From Gossypium raimondii (lineage: Eukaryota > Streptophyta > Magnoliopsida > Malvales > Malvaceae): 64,000 bases of DNA. Within the stretch, counting starts at the first letter, position 1. Every line of letters begins with the position of its first letter. The notes under the pieces are model-generated. The model ran no database searches, was not told the origin of the DNA, and worked only from the letters and a program-made list of their open reading frames with translations. A program made the position numbers and the translations under genes. Shown piece by piece: positions 1-12,124 of the stretch. Location: positions 61,885,980 to 61,949,979 of the forward strand of contig NC_068575.1 in the NCBI RefSeq assembly GCF_025698545.1, in the 5' to 3' direction.

Positions 1-1148
1 AGAAATGGCACCTGCACAGGTGAGAAAATGGAACTGGATTTGGATTTGGGTTTTGCAATCATTGCTGTAGTGCTTATGTTGTTTGATGTGGTTTTCAGGT
101 GGATCTACTTGGAGAAGCTTTGGTTCAATTTTGTGATCCAATGATGGAGCCATTGGATTGGAAGCTCTTTTCACCATTACATTCGCAGATCGAAGCCGAG
201 GGGGCACCTTGGATGTTTGATCATGTCGGGAACAGTTTTGGTGGGGTGAAGTTCGAGCATGGCACAAACGAAAATGATGCTGAATTCATGAACTCTATCC
301 TGAATAATTTGGATGACTATTACAGCGATGACTCAAGCAGTCGAAGGAATTCAGTTATTGAAACCGAGACCCCAAAGTCAATGGCCTTTGGTACAAATGG
401 TGGATTGTATTGCAAACCTGATGCTGAACCGGCTCAAGTATTGGTGAGTAGTAGAACCAAGCTTGTTACATATTTGTTTACTGTCTCAATATTCATTGAA
501 ATCATGAAATGCCTCATTGAACTCCTATTCAAAATTCATACAGCTTGGGACCGGAACTGCCAACGGAGGAGCATTCTATAATGTGCTAAATAGCAATGGA
601 GAACCAAGCAACCATGTAAACACAGCTTGTAACGTCGACACTGCACCTACCATCAGGATTCGATCTCGTGCTCATCGGATTCAGCCAGACACAGAGAACT
701 TTGACACACAGGGTATCGCATCGAGAAGATGTAAACTTGTAGTCCATTCACCTCGCTTCGAAGCGAAAGAACATGACTCGAAACCCATCCTTCCGAAGGT
801 GAGAAATTTGTAAACTATGACATAGTGTTAAGCCATTGCCAAATCCAGATATTTGGGCATTAATAGAGTTGTCTTTTACAGGGTGTAAAAGCCATGGAAG
901 AGTATATCAGTGTCGACAGCGATGCTGCTCGAAGGACCATGGACGAACCCCAGATTTTCGAGACAAGCAAAAGAGATGTTTCGAGGTTGAAGAGCAAGGT
1001 TCCAGTCTCTGAAGCGGTTTCATATCGATGTTTGAAGAGGTTTTCAGCTCGTCGCCAACATAAGCCGTTCAGTGTTATCATGTTTCGGGTCGTTGCTGTA
1101 ATGTTAATCTTGTTTGTAGCTTTGGTTAGCACATTGAATGTTTTGTAA
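1..1148 (+). CDS. Membrane-tethered NAC transcription factor, C-terminal part (partial)
   Basis: Four exons are visible at 1-19, 99-443, 544-798 and 882-1148, joined by GT..AG introns in phase 0. The N-terminal NAC DNA-binding domain lies off the left edge. The visible part is an acidic, Ser/Asp-rich activation-type region, then IRIRSRAHRIQ and a TQGIASRRCKL stretch of the kind seen in NTL-class NAC proteins. The last 26 residues hold one hydrophobic helix (VVAVMLILFVALVSTL) directly before the stop, preceded by a basic cluster (RRQHK). In this subfamily the helix anchors a dormant factor in the ER or plasma membrane, and stress-triggered proteolysis releases it to the nucleus. The tail anchor and NTL-like motif are seen; the NAC identity is inferred because the DNA-binding domain is absent from the window. 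The subgroup is not assigned. Confidence 0.78.
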
Positions 1149-2636
1149 TTTGATGCTGTTTTTGTGTTGAATTTTTGTTAGTAATTAAACTATTAATCAT
1201 ATTTGCAATATTGATATATGCAAATTAGTTAAAACAAAATTAAGATAAAATGCAATTTATTAATTGATTTGAAATCATCTAAACTGATTTAGTTTTCTAT
1301 TTTGTAGATTTTGGTACATTTTCAAATTGCTACCTAATTTTTTTTATCCAGTTAGTTACTTGAAGTTTGCTTTTTGTTTAAATTGATACTTAAATTTGAC
1401 TTCGTTTTAAATTAGCTCAAATATCAATTTAAACTATTTGGATACCAAATTAAATATTAAAGTCAAATTTAAGTCCCTAATTGAATAAAAAATTAATATA
1501 TTTATATTTTACAAATAAAACATCGATGGAATTAATTTAATAAAATCAAAATTTTCTCGCAACTTTATTTCATAATTAATACGCTATCAAATAATATACC
1601 TAATAATTATAATTATTTTAAAGTAATTTTCTTCGGCTTTCTTTTTCAATTTTCTATCGAGTAGGATCGGAGACGATCATAGGCAGGCCGTAATTTCAAG
1701 CCGGTTTGATAGGTCTGGGTTTGGCTGTCTCGGAAAATGAGTTTAAAATTTTGTCTAAGATCGACTTGGTATTAAACTTTTTTTATATAAAAATAAATTT
1801 AAAAATATAATACATCAAACGCACTAAAAACATTAAAATAAATGTTTCTCAACAAATTAAAAATAAATTTAAAAAAGTCTATACTTAACAAGTAAATGCC
1901 TCTAAAATAGTAACAAAATTAACAAATATCTAAACAATAACAACAAAATAGTATCAATATAATAGTGCAATGGTAGCAAAAAAAAAAAAGCCTATATTTT
2001 TGTCTAAGCCTATTTTTCATACCTATATTTTTGTCCAAGCCCTCCCACTTTTCGAGCAGACGCATGATAAGGTCTAAATATGATATACTCTATCAAGAAT
2101 TCTTTTAATAATATATATATAGACTACAAATATAATATAAAAAGAATCAAATCGAGATAAAAATTGGATAAAACTCATATGTATTAATATAATAAAGGGT
2201 AAAATATAAATTTGGTACTTGATCTTATTCATTCTTCTCAGATTAGTATTTAAAGTTTTTTTTTTCTAAATTGATACTCAAACTTTTTTCCGCCAACTAA
2301 TTTGGTACTTTTTTTTAAACACCGTTTAAGTTTGAAACAGGTGATAATACCAGACAACAACACGTCTCGTTTCATCTCCTGCTTATTTATATATATTTAT
2401 AGATCAAATACTAATTCTACTCCATCTTAAAGACTGAATTGAATTAATAATTAATGTAAACTCTATTATTTTAAAATCATATTTATTCTATCTAAAAAAT
2501 TCAATAAATACCTAATGCAAATTAACTTTACCCTTCTATGAAATCACATTGGAAAATTTTTCTTTTTTGTTATTGATTTCTCTTTTGCTTTTCGTTTTTT
2601 TTTCTGCATTAAGGTAAGAAGGAATTTGATCCTTAC
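1149..2636. other. AT-rich gap with one dispersed element
   Basis: This is the NAC 3' flank. Besides the element at about 1675-2115, it holds low-complexity AT-rich sequence with recurring phrases such as aattggtactt. No coding potential was seen. Confidence 0.6.
1675..2115 (-). mobile_element. Dispersed non-autonomous element, family D (minus orientation)
   Basis: The core at 1887-1914 (AACAAGTAAATGCCTCTAAA and onward) is the near-perfect reverse complement of 45131-45157, and flanking stretches also match in reverse. The 44822-45466 copy has matching inverted ends, so the family looks like a small TIR-type DNA element. The ends of this copy are degraded and approximate. Confidence 0.5.
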
Positions 2637-5524
2637 GGTATAAACAGTTATGAAACAGGGTCTTCAAGTTCATCGAATTTACCACCGCTGTCGTTCACTG
2701 TCAATAACCGGCCGTCGATTCCGTTTATTGATTTGAATCAATCCATGAATTCGCCGCGGATTGATGATGCTTACCAACCTTTCGAATTCCCTCCTATGGG
2801 TTTTCACCCAATTTCCACTCCATTTCGTATTTTTCAACCCAAAACCCATTGTTATCCTTCTTATGGCTTACCAACGCCAACCAGCCTGGACCATATTCCT
2901 CTACGGGATAGTGGTGGTGGTGACTGTGGCGGCTTTTTTGATTGGGAGAAAACAAAGCCGGTTTATAATAATTGCATGGATCCTTACATGTAACGTGCGT
3001 GGATTATCTCATTATAGTATTTTGTGGATGCTTTTAAATTAACACTAATCCATCATTAATCATGTCATATAAAATCATTAACCATGTCTATTGATTTAAA
3101 AAAGTTTCATAAATTTAATTATAATAAGATCTAACCTTAGATATTATCATATTAAAGTAAATTTATTTGTTGAAATTTTGTTTTTACTTAATAATTTATT
3201 TTGAGGATTTTGATATTTTAAATCATCAAATTCCTAAATAAGTTATATTATCTTGAGCTGAGTTAGATTTTTATTGATGAAGCACTTAAATTTTGTTTAA
3301 CTTGGTTTAGACACTTGAACTTTTCCCAAACCTAAGAGATAAAATATCAATCTGTTGAGAAATTCAACCATCTTAAATATTTATTGATTCAAATTTTCAT
3401 TGACGATTGTCTTTAAATGCACTAAAAGCTTGAATTTCCATAATGTTTTGTAATTGGTATCAAATTGCAGTGCCCCATTCCCTTGAATCTGATTTTCTGC
3501 TACCTAGAAATTACAATACGAATCAAGTTCCATTCAGCAACCCATATGAGAATCCACTAAGTTGGCATGGCATTACTCCAAGTGACCCTATACCTTCCAT
3601 AAAAACTTCACCTGGGATTGCTTTTAGACCACCACCACCATCACCTGTTGATGCATTTTCTTCGGCATACGATACCCCTCGTTCAAAAATCTTAACATCG
3701 GCATCAAAACTCGACTGGCAAACCATCAGTAGCCGAAAAGCTTTCAAAACCACCAAATATGTCCTCTAAAGGAGCTTCAACTTTTTATGATGAATCTCCA
3801 TTTCGAACTTCCAAGCCTGTTTTCGTGCCGGATGCAAAGAAACACGACATACTTGATCGTGATCGTGGTCGAGCACATAATTATCTGCCTATGAAGTTTT
3901 CAGACGTAGTTAAACTTCCTCCACGGAAACCATCGGGTAGTATCAGAATGAGTGTTGAAAATGGGAAAGTAAAAGATGGTTCAACCTCCTCTTCGAAATT
4001 CAATTTGTTCCCTACTTAACCAACTAGAAAACGATCCAATCAAAGATTATTCTTTATTCAGTCAGTCATTGGATGAGTTTGATAAGGAGACTTCCCTTCA
4101 ACAAGGTTTTGCAGAAGGTAAATTCGAGGCCGGTGTTGCTGATTTTTATACGAAGATGAATTGTGATTCTACTAAGCGTTCTAATTTCTTAAGCAAGAGA
4201 TCATTTTCTAGTTACGGTGATAATATTTTGTTAGAAAGAATGTTTGTATTATCTGATATGCTTCCGTCTTGGTGTTCGGATCATACGTATGAATTATAGG
4301 AAAAAGATCAGGAATCCTTGGAGAAAATAATCAACAATCTTCATACATGCATGTCGAAAAGTATCAGACAAGAACCATCATTTTTTAGCGGTCTTTCCGA
4401 GGCAGGTGTAGCCGATTTTCATACGAAGGCGAATATTATCCACCGCAGTGATTTTAATTTCTTAAGTAGATCATTTTGGAGGGTTAACCATAAGATTATG
4501 ATATATAGAATGCTTAGCTAATCAGATTTTCTTCTGTCTCTTTGTTCCAATTATACGTATGAATTAGAGGAGGACGAGCACAAATCGTTCGAGGAAATAA
4601 TCAACAATCTTCATACGTGCATTTCGATAAATATCGTACAAGATTCAGCATTGGTTAGTGAGCTTTCTGATTCTATTCCGAGTCAGAAACTAGAAGAGAA
4701 GGGCAATCATTCTGTTTCTATCGATAGTGTCTTGAAGCTGAAAATTGATAAGACCGCTGAGGTAAATACTTATTTGATTCAATATCATTTGAATGTACAT
4801 TTAGATTCTAATCTCTTGCTTGTTTGGTAATTTACAGAATATAAAGAAGATTCTTATGGAGGACACAAGTTCTTGTTTTACAAGACTTTATGGCTCGAAG
4901 CAGAAGCTGCTTTATGTTCCGTCAATTGCATGACTCGCTTTATTAACACCAAGACTGAAATCGAAAAATCTAAATTGGACGATGAAAAAGGTTAAAATTT
5001 TAGATTTTCTTCATTTTTTTTTTGTTGGAAGATCTTTCATTTTATTTATCTTGTTTTAGATTTGTCAAAAGGTTCATCCGATGAGGACGAAACGTCGAGT
5101 TTCGAGCTTAACGAGAACGATGAGTCATCTAAGACCATTGAACCACTAGCAACAGCTTGTGATGACGAGGTTGATAAATCATTTAAGCTCGAAAGCGGAT
5201 TGACCCAACTGGTTTCTGGTTTCGTTAGTGACTCAAGTTTCAAGCTTAACGAGAAGGATAAGTTATCTTGTGATGATGAGGTTGATAACTCCACTGAAAC
5301 AGCTTGCGATACTGATGATGAAGTTTCACAGCATCAAGACTTTAACTTTGGTCATGCCGGAGAACAATCGGAGGTGGGGGGACTTTAATGTCTAGTACGG
5401 TTGCACGGTACGGCCTGGTAGTAGTTCCGGAATCGGTGATCAACCCACTACAAATTGGTATGACGACTCGTCTACTGACAGGGAACATGTCTCGAACGAG
5501 GCTATTAGTCTTTATAGTTTTTGA
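2637..5524 (+). pseudogene. Decayed plant-specific gene of unknown function (LWLEAEAALC family)
   Basis: Exon-like blocks are 2618-2990, 3469-4761, 4838-4990 and 5060-5524. The first encodes KKEFDPYGINSYETGSSSSS and a Pro-rich stretch. The third encodes YKTLWLEAEAALCSVNC, a motif I recall from a conserved but uncharacterised plant protein family. The tail reads NWYDDSSTDREHVSNEA before the stop at 5522-5524. The frame is broken: one-base shifts near 3710, 4005, 4860 and 5385, and in-frame stops at 4297-4299 and 4519-4521. The 4297 TAG aligns with GAG in the neighbouring duplicate. A 273-bp internal tandem duplication lies inside (4126-4665). The 2990 donor and 3468 acceptor are also out of phase. 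The first exon with a start codon was not found. No function can be given; the family motif is recalled, not searched. Confidence 0.6.
4126..4665 (+). repeat. Degenerate tandem duplication, unit about 273 bp (two copies)
   Basis: Copy 1 starts at 4126 (GAGGCCGGTGTTGCTGATTT) and copy 2 at 4399 (GAGGCAGGTGTAGCCGATTT). Both encode EAGVADF(Y/H)TK, then FLS..S(F), then a TYEL segment, then IINNLHTC. The offset is 273 nt at the start and 270 nt at TYEL, so a 3-nt indel separates the copies. The unit is a multiple of three, so the duplication arose while the frame mattered or was neutral to it. Confidence 0.75.
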
Positions 5525-6724
5525 AATTTGATTACTTTTAATCGATTAAATCAATTTTATTTTTATACTTTTTAAATTTTAAAATTTCGATTTTAATGCA
5601 AATGATAATTGTTATTTCATTAATTAAATTTTTAGTAAATAATATATTTATTGCATTAAATTTTTGGAAATAGCAGAACTTAAAGAATTTAATCCTTCCT
5701 AAAAATGATTAAATTAAAATACAGAGATTAAATTTATAATTTTCAGAACAAGAACTAATAGAAGAATTTAGCCATTATTTTGCTTTTCAATCTTTTAATT
5801 TCCGTCAATTTTTTCTTGTGATTGAGAATTCATAATATTATTTTTGCTTTCTCAACATTTTAAATGCTTTTTTACATAAATTTTAAATTTTGAATATTTA
5901 TGTCAATTTTTAAAGCAGAAATCAGTAACAGAGATGGTGATAATGTAATTAGAGAAAATTCTCTAAATTTTATAAATAAAAAATAAAAAAAAAGTCGATT
6001 TGAGCCACACATTAGATGGTAAACTAACTCAACTGCGACAACTAAAATGTCGATACTAATTCTGATAACTCATCAACGACAGCCAACAAGACCGACCGGC
6101 TGTCCAGCAAGACGAGAATACCTTAAGTGATAAGGTCCACAATAGCACTCATAATGTCTCTTTAAACAGATAATTCGATCCATGAACAAGATGTACGTCA
6201 ATTTAAAGAGCAAATAATTTTGACGCGATGGACAAAATAATCCAGAAATTACACATGACCCACATTTTCCTCATATAAACGGCAGTTTGCTCTATGATCT
6301 AATTTACTCAATTTTTTAATAAAGAGACCAAAATATAATCAGAATCTTAATATAACAACCCTCACAAAGAAAAGAGAGAGAGAAAGTTGACAATTGATCG
6401 TCTTTACACGTATTTGATTATTGACGACTTTCGCCTATGAAAAGAACATCAAGTTCTAGCTGTTATAAGATTTTGAAATTGCGCTTCATTGCAAAATAGC
6501 GCTTCATTTCACTTTCAAAGAGAGAATTCAAGTTTATTCAAGTTAAAACCTGATATTAAGACAGATACCAATGCAACACTAAGCATAGACATGTTTCAAG
6601 CTTTAAAGAAACAAAGCCTTTGATCTTCGATCTTCATTCAAAATCACTTGAAAATAAGAGTACCTTGTGTACCCAAACTTTAGCAAAAGCAGGAGCTTAT
6701 AGACACAAAATGGAGAGAGTTTCT
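5525..6724. other. AT-rich gap, nothing coding
   Basis: The gap contains 3' flanks of two convergent loci. A less AT-rich stretch around 6000-6270 has no open frame of note. The stretch before 6725 is the likely 3' UTR of the minus-strand gene. Confidence 0.5.
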
Positions 6725-7560
6725 TCAAAATCTAGAAGGCTGACCCTTAGGAATCCTCACTTGCCTTTGAGATTTCCAAGTCTCAACATGCTCTGAAGCA
6801 TCACAATGTAACACCCAAAACTCACATGGTGCAGCTGAATCACAAACATAGCAGTAACACTGCATTCAAACACAGAACCCCAAATTACAAAATTTCTCAA
6901 AAATCAAGATAAATCCGCCATTAAAGTAAAAAAAAGAAAACGGATTGTTCTTTTGCATATATATTACCAGGTGACAATGTCTGTCATGTGGTGTAGTATC
7001 AAATGGAAATTGCAAACATAGATGCCTTGAATGTGGATAATCTCTACAAGCCACCTAAACAAACAAAAAAAAAAACATTTTAGGGTTTATTTTCTAGGGG
7101 AAATAATAATACCCAGAGCACAAAATTGAACTGGTTCGAAGTTTTTATTCCAATAAACTGTACGACCATGTTAACAAGAAATTGAATTTAAATAACAAAA
7201 ACAGAGAAAAAGAACCTGGCCCTTCTCGGCGACGACGGAGAGATCAGCTTCATCGCCGTCGTTGACGGCGGAAAGCTTAGCAATGTCGATGGAATTAAAA
7301 GGATTAAAATCAAGAATAAAGCAATCCTCAGTCTCTTCAACCCGTTTCATATCAACGATCTTCTTCAAACAAAATATAGATCTCAACGGACTTTGATGAT
7401 CCTCTGGGTCTTCATTATTCTCATTGTTCCTTTGCTTTTTGTACGTGGGGTTCTTTAATGCCATACCTTTCTCCGCCGATGAAGGTACTATTACTACATT
7501 TTTCGCCATTGCCGTTCCCTTTTTGCTTGATTTTCTTCGTTTTCCCATTCGTTTTCCCAT
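6725..7560 (-). CDS. Small Cys/His-rich protein, RPM1-interacting protein 13-like
   Basis: Three exons (7560-7216, 7054-6968, 6859-6725) give a 188-residue protein with all introns in phase 0. The N-terminus is strongly basic (MGKRMGKRRKSSKKG), likely a nuclear signal. An acidic patch DCFILDFNPF is followed by VVAEKGQVACRDYPHSRHLC and a Cys cluster CYCYVCDSAAPC near residues 145-156, ending in an HVETWKSQRQ region. This Cys/His pattern (CRDYPH..HLC, CYCYVC, APC) is one I associate with the RIN13 group, so metal binding is plausible. Arabidopsis RIN13 is clearly longer, so this may be a short paralogue holding only the conserved part. The gene structure is secure; the name is tentative and a defence role is only suggested by it. 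Confidence 0.7.
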
Positions 7561-8759
7561 TGATCCTTGCGTGCTTCCCTGATTTAACTGTCGATTTAAA
7601 CCCTTTTTTATTTTATTTATGATAGTAAGGGTAAAATTTGAACGTATTTGAAATCTTGAATTGAATAAAGAATTTGAAAGACAACCGTTGGCTGGGAGGG
7701 GTGGGGGGCGCTTTACATCCCCCTAAAGTCTAAAACCCATACAAGCATTTGAATTAACTCCCCGTAATAAAAGTGGATCGTTTGTTTTGAAAAGGGATAA
7801 AGTAATATTTAATCCTTCAATTTGACAGCTTTTCCAGTTTGATCCTTAAATTTGAATTCCATTAAGAATTTTCCATATCATCACTTGATTTTCTTTTTAA
7901 CTTTTTCAAAATTGTATATTTTCTTATATATTGTATTTTAGATTTCAGATAATATTTTTAAAATTTTTAGAATATTGATAAAACAATTGTCGTTTATCAA
8001 ATAACTTTCTTAATATTTTATTTTCTTAAAACTCAAATTATTATGTGGGAATGATTTTTAAAATTTATTTCACTTTAATTTATTAAGTAAATTATACTTG
8101 TAATCGATCAACTATGATAAGTATTTTTTAGTCATTCAACTATTAAAAGTTAAAAATATCACTTAATTATTTAATTTTTCTTATTTGATTAACGGTCGTT
8201 AAGTGGCCGCTTAAAATATGACTTGACGACTTTTAAAATTATTATAATAATAACTTTAACCCTTAATATTTGTAGATTATGTCAATTTAGTATTGATTCT
8301 AAAAAAATAATCCTTAATGCTTACTCATTGTTTGATTTGGTATTTTCTTTTTAATTTTACTTTTTTTGTCACCCTTCACCTAAAAACTAAAAAACAAATC
8401 TATCAACTAAATTTGATTAAAAAATATAAAAAATACAATATGTAAATGTTAAGAGTTAATTTTTTAAAAAATTAATACTAAATTGACCCAATTTATAAAC
8501 ATCAAGGTTAAAATTGATATTAAAAAAATTTTAAAAATTATCGAGTTATCTTCATTACTTTCCTAATGTAATTGGTAAATAGTTGAATAATAATTTTATA
8601 ACTTAATTGTGAATTGTACGATAACCTCAGTAACCTTAAAAAATACATAATTAATGGGCTTGGGCCTAACCAACCCTTCATACCAGTACTAGTTCCCCTT
8701 CTTTGCACATAAGTACAAGCCGAACACCACTTCTGCAACAAGGAAGTGACGTCATCAAC
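7561..8759. other. Divergent intergenic region with a degraded repeat
   Basis: This region lies between two divergently transcribed genes and carries both promoters. At 8090-8560 is a degraded copy resembling family E (phrases like tcaactatgataag and gtcattcaactatt). The promoter of the downstream gene is within 8640-8759. Confidence 0.45.
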
Positions 8760-9602
8760 ATGTCATGGCCGCCACAATCAATAAACAAATCCCTACCCAA
8801 CGCCAAATCCATTTTCTTCAACCTTCCAAAGCCAACACCTTGTCTTCCCCACGTATTTCTCACTGCAATTTCTCTTCTTTTCTTCATCTCCTCCACTAAA
8901 CGCAATCCTTCCTTTGTCAAGTTCCTTCCTTTCGTTTCTTCAGACCGACGTCGTTTTCTCAAAATCCCATCCATGTCTCACTCTGGACCCCCCTTCGCAA
9001 CCCCACAAGCGCTCTCCGATTGGCTCAAACCACGGTTACCTTCCGACTCGTTAGCTTTGTGGGGGGTCAAGCCTGGAACCAAAAACGTTCACAACCTCTG
9101 GCTAGAACTCTCCGAAGGCGAAACGTCGATCGTTGATTCATCCCCTCCGCTCCGTACGGTTAACGTCGTTACGGTTCGTGTGATGGGGAAAGACGACCTC
9201 GTCCTCGTTGAATCTCGACAACAATTGTCTGACGGTAGTTTCAGGGATCGCTTTAGACCTCTGTCGGAAAAAATGAAGCCCAATGAAACCGTTGAAGAAG
9301 CCGTGGCTCGTGCCGTGAAAGAAGAGCTTGGTTCGGTAATTGATCCTGGGTCGGTCAGAATCGTGCCGGGTTCTTATATAGAGAAACTAGAGGAGCGTAA
9401 TTCGGCGTCGTATCCGGGTTTGCCGGTGCGCTACGTTTTGCATTCGGTAGACGCGTGGGTTGAAGGTCTGCCGGAGGAAGATTTTTGTACTAATGAACAA
9501 GAGGAGTACCAGGATTTGAATGGGACCATGGAATTGGAGAAAGCAGTGTCTGTAAGAAAGCATTTTTGGAAATGGGTTAGTTCTGATTCACTTCGTTCTT
9601 GA
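8760..9602 (+). CDS. Nudix-hydrolase-like protein with imperfect Nudix box
   Basis: This is a single open exon. The first ATG in the long frame is at 8760 (MSWPPQSINK, 280 residues); a second at 8973 (MSHSGPPFATPQ, 209 residues) starts the conserved-looking part. The extra N-terminus is hydrophobic then basic (LTAISLLFFIS, then SSDRRRFLK) and could be a plastid or mitochondrial leader, or 5' UTR. The core reads VTVRVMGKDDLVLVESRQQ, then the box-like KMKPNETVEEAVARAVKEEL near residues 171-191. Against the Nudix pattern GX5EX7REUXEEXGU it keeps the first E, the R, both metal-ligand Glu (KEE) and the late G, but has E for the leading G and A for the E after R. It may hydrolyse a nucleoside-diphosphate compound or be catalytically changed. 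The substrate cannot be inferred. Confidence 0.75.
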   Translation: MSWPPQSINKSLPNAKSIFFNLPKPTPCLPHVFLTAISLLFFISSTKRNPSFVKFLPFVSSDRRRFLKIPSMSHSGPPFATPQALSDWLKPRLPSDSLALWGVKPGTKNVHNLWLELSEGETSIVDSSPPLRTVNVVTVRVMGKDDLVLVESRQQLSDGSFRDRFRPLSEKMKPNETVEEAVARAVKEELGSVIDPGSVRIVPGSYIEKLEERNSASYPGLPVRYVLHSVDAWVEGLPEEDFCTNEQEEYQDLNGTMELEKAVSVRKHFWKWVSSDSLRS

Positions 9603-11559
9603 ATTTCCACTTATGGAATGAGGAATTTGGTTTAATTATTTCCAAGTTTTTATGGGTCTTTAGTTTTTGCTGCTTGTTTAATCATGGAATTAAAGTACCC
9701 ATTTTTTTGTGTAGTAAAAAAGGAATATTTGAACTTATATATGTAGCAATATACATCAAAACAACAGAGTTTCATATACTGTTACAATTTTGTATGTATA
9801 TACTATATACCATTGTTTCTGTATCATTGAATTTATGCCATCATCAGTTTTGATTGCTTACAATAAGCTATTGTTTCAATTGTGGAGCCATTGTAGTTAG
9901 ATTGTGGAGCTTAGGGACTCGTTTGATAAAATGTTAGAAGTATTAGCTTCTAATTTGATAATCTGTGATGGCTGCTAAATCTCTAGTTAGAGTAATGGTT
10001 TATAGGACTAAAATGTCGACAATCAGCACTCTGTATTGCTCGTATTTCATCGAATATACTATCTATGATCTTATGGTCAAATGTCGAGTTAGAGACAAGT
10101 TAATTGTACACTATGAATCCTTTCTTCCCATAACGGCTTGAGAGGAGCTCAGCTTCTAGGTCCTTATGTTTAAAGGGTTTATTGAATAAGTTCTTTTGAA
10201 GTTTCTTACGAGAACTTGGGAGTATTTTCTCTTTACTTTGGAATTGATATTTTTAGTTTACAAGAAGCAAGTTGATTTGGTGAACTTTTCTCACTCCTAT
10301 GGAGCATAGATTTGATGGAAGCACTTTTGGTATCATTTTGAGTAGGGTGTAGGAACTTAGAGAACGACCCTTTCGGGTTTTTGCCTGTTGGAGCTGGTAC
10401 CATTATGGGAACTAATTCTAAAGTTTTAATAAGCATGTATCAACTATATATGGTGCACTGTAGGGGTGGCTTGTTATACTTTTAGTGGTTTGCACTGTAA
10501 GGGTGCAGAGAGCCGCTACTATGAAGGCGATTCACACCTCATTTCATGATGGTCTCCTTGGAGAGTCTGGTTCTAAGCCTGGTTTAGTATGTGGACTGGA
10601 TTTGACTCTTTACCTTGAGGAGTGGGCCGAATTGGATTTTGTTATATAGGAGGTTGGTAAGCTTAGGGAGTTGGGATCATTAAGTGAGATTAGACTTGAT
10701 GTGACTATTGTCCTTGATGGGGCCGTGGTGATGGTGCTATGGCATTGCCTGCTAAGCCATGCATTGTTCGCTAAGCTCTTTGTAACAGCATGTGACATTC
10801 TGGCATAGGGATATAACAAATATATTCAGAGTATCTTTGAAGGTCATATCTATATGCATCTAAAAGATGTGCAACGTAGATTGAAGTACTAGACTTTTTC
10901 CTTTGCCCTTTCGGGGGAGATTAAAGGTGAAAAGCATAAGTTTTATGAAGTTCCGTAGCCTAGTTCATCGTTCACATTATTAGAACTGATCATCAGGTGA
11001 CACAAATCACTAGCTTTTTTGATATATCCTTAAAAGTATGGTCACTTTAGAAAACAGTCCCTCTTTCTCTCTTTTTTTTCTTCTGCTTTTTTCTGAGAAT
11101 AATGTATTTTGTCTGTATTATACATTTTCTTACTGTACAAATCAATTATTAGTTGCAAAATAATTGCAACAAGCAACTAAGATTTAGTCCCAATATCGCT
11201 TGATCTCTCTTCCCTTTACAAAAAGATGAGTTTCTTTTAATAAAGGGCTGGCACTTTCTTTCTCCTATCTCTTTTCTCTCTCTATTTATTTAGCAAATGA
11301 CTCGAGTCATTTCGCAATAATTCGTACCTTCATGCCGTGATTATATATTTTCATGCGACATAATAGTGTCTTAAGCTATTACATGTTTATGTATTCGTAT
11401 TAAGAATCAAGCAAGAGATCTAAGATGCGGATGTGTTATTCGTTATCATAATCTTCGGGTTTTTATTTAATCTTTATAAACCATTTAATAGTTTGTATCG
11501 ATAAACTTCGGCAATGAAGTGAGTATTGTCAAATCTATCATGGATGAAGTCAGAAAATC

Positions 11560-11775
11560 TTTTTGGTGGGGGTTACGATGGTAAAAATATAATTTTACCA
11601 CTTTAATGGCCTCTATCTTTATAATATTTAAAGGATTAAATTAAAATTTTATTATTTTGTGGGGTCAAAGTATATTTTTATTTTTATTAATTTAAAATTT
11701 TAAAAACTTTAAAAGGCTTAAATGAAAAAATTTTCATTTTAAAAGGGTTGGGCCATTGCCACCCCCGGTTTCACC
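11560..11775 (+). repeat. Dispersed repeat, family F
   Basis: The stretch reads gggtcaaagtat..ttattaatttaaaattttaaa..aaaattttcattttaa and ends in a C-rich piece (GCCACCCCCGG). Similar wording occurs at 34205-34370, 41230-41400 and 55275-55415. The element class was not determined. Confidence 0.45.
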
Positions 11776-12124
11776 CCTGAAATCTATAATTGTTTTAGAG
11801 TTGGATACCACTCGTTTTGCTTCGTTATAAATGTATAATATTTAAAATCAATATTACTTTTATAGATGTTAGATATATTCACCTCAACTTGATTCGCTTC
11901 TGTTTTAGTTTAATTTTTATTAATTTTAAAATTTCAAGGCAAGTGAATAATTAAATATAATTCTTAAAAATACTTAAACATAAAACATATAGATTTTTAT
12001 AACACAATGATGCATTTTATTTTTTTAATAGTTACATATGGATAAAAGTAAATTGATAATTTTATATAGGATAGAATAAGGAATTATCGTCATTTAATGC
12101 GAATCAATCAATCAGAATCTATTG

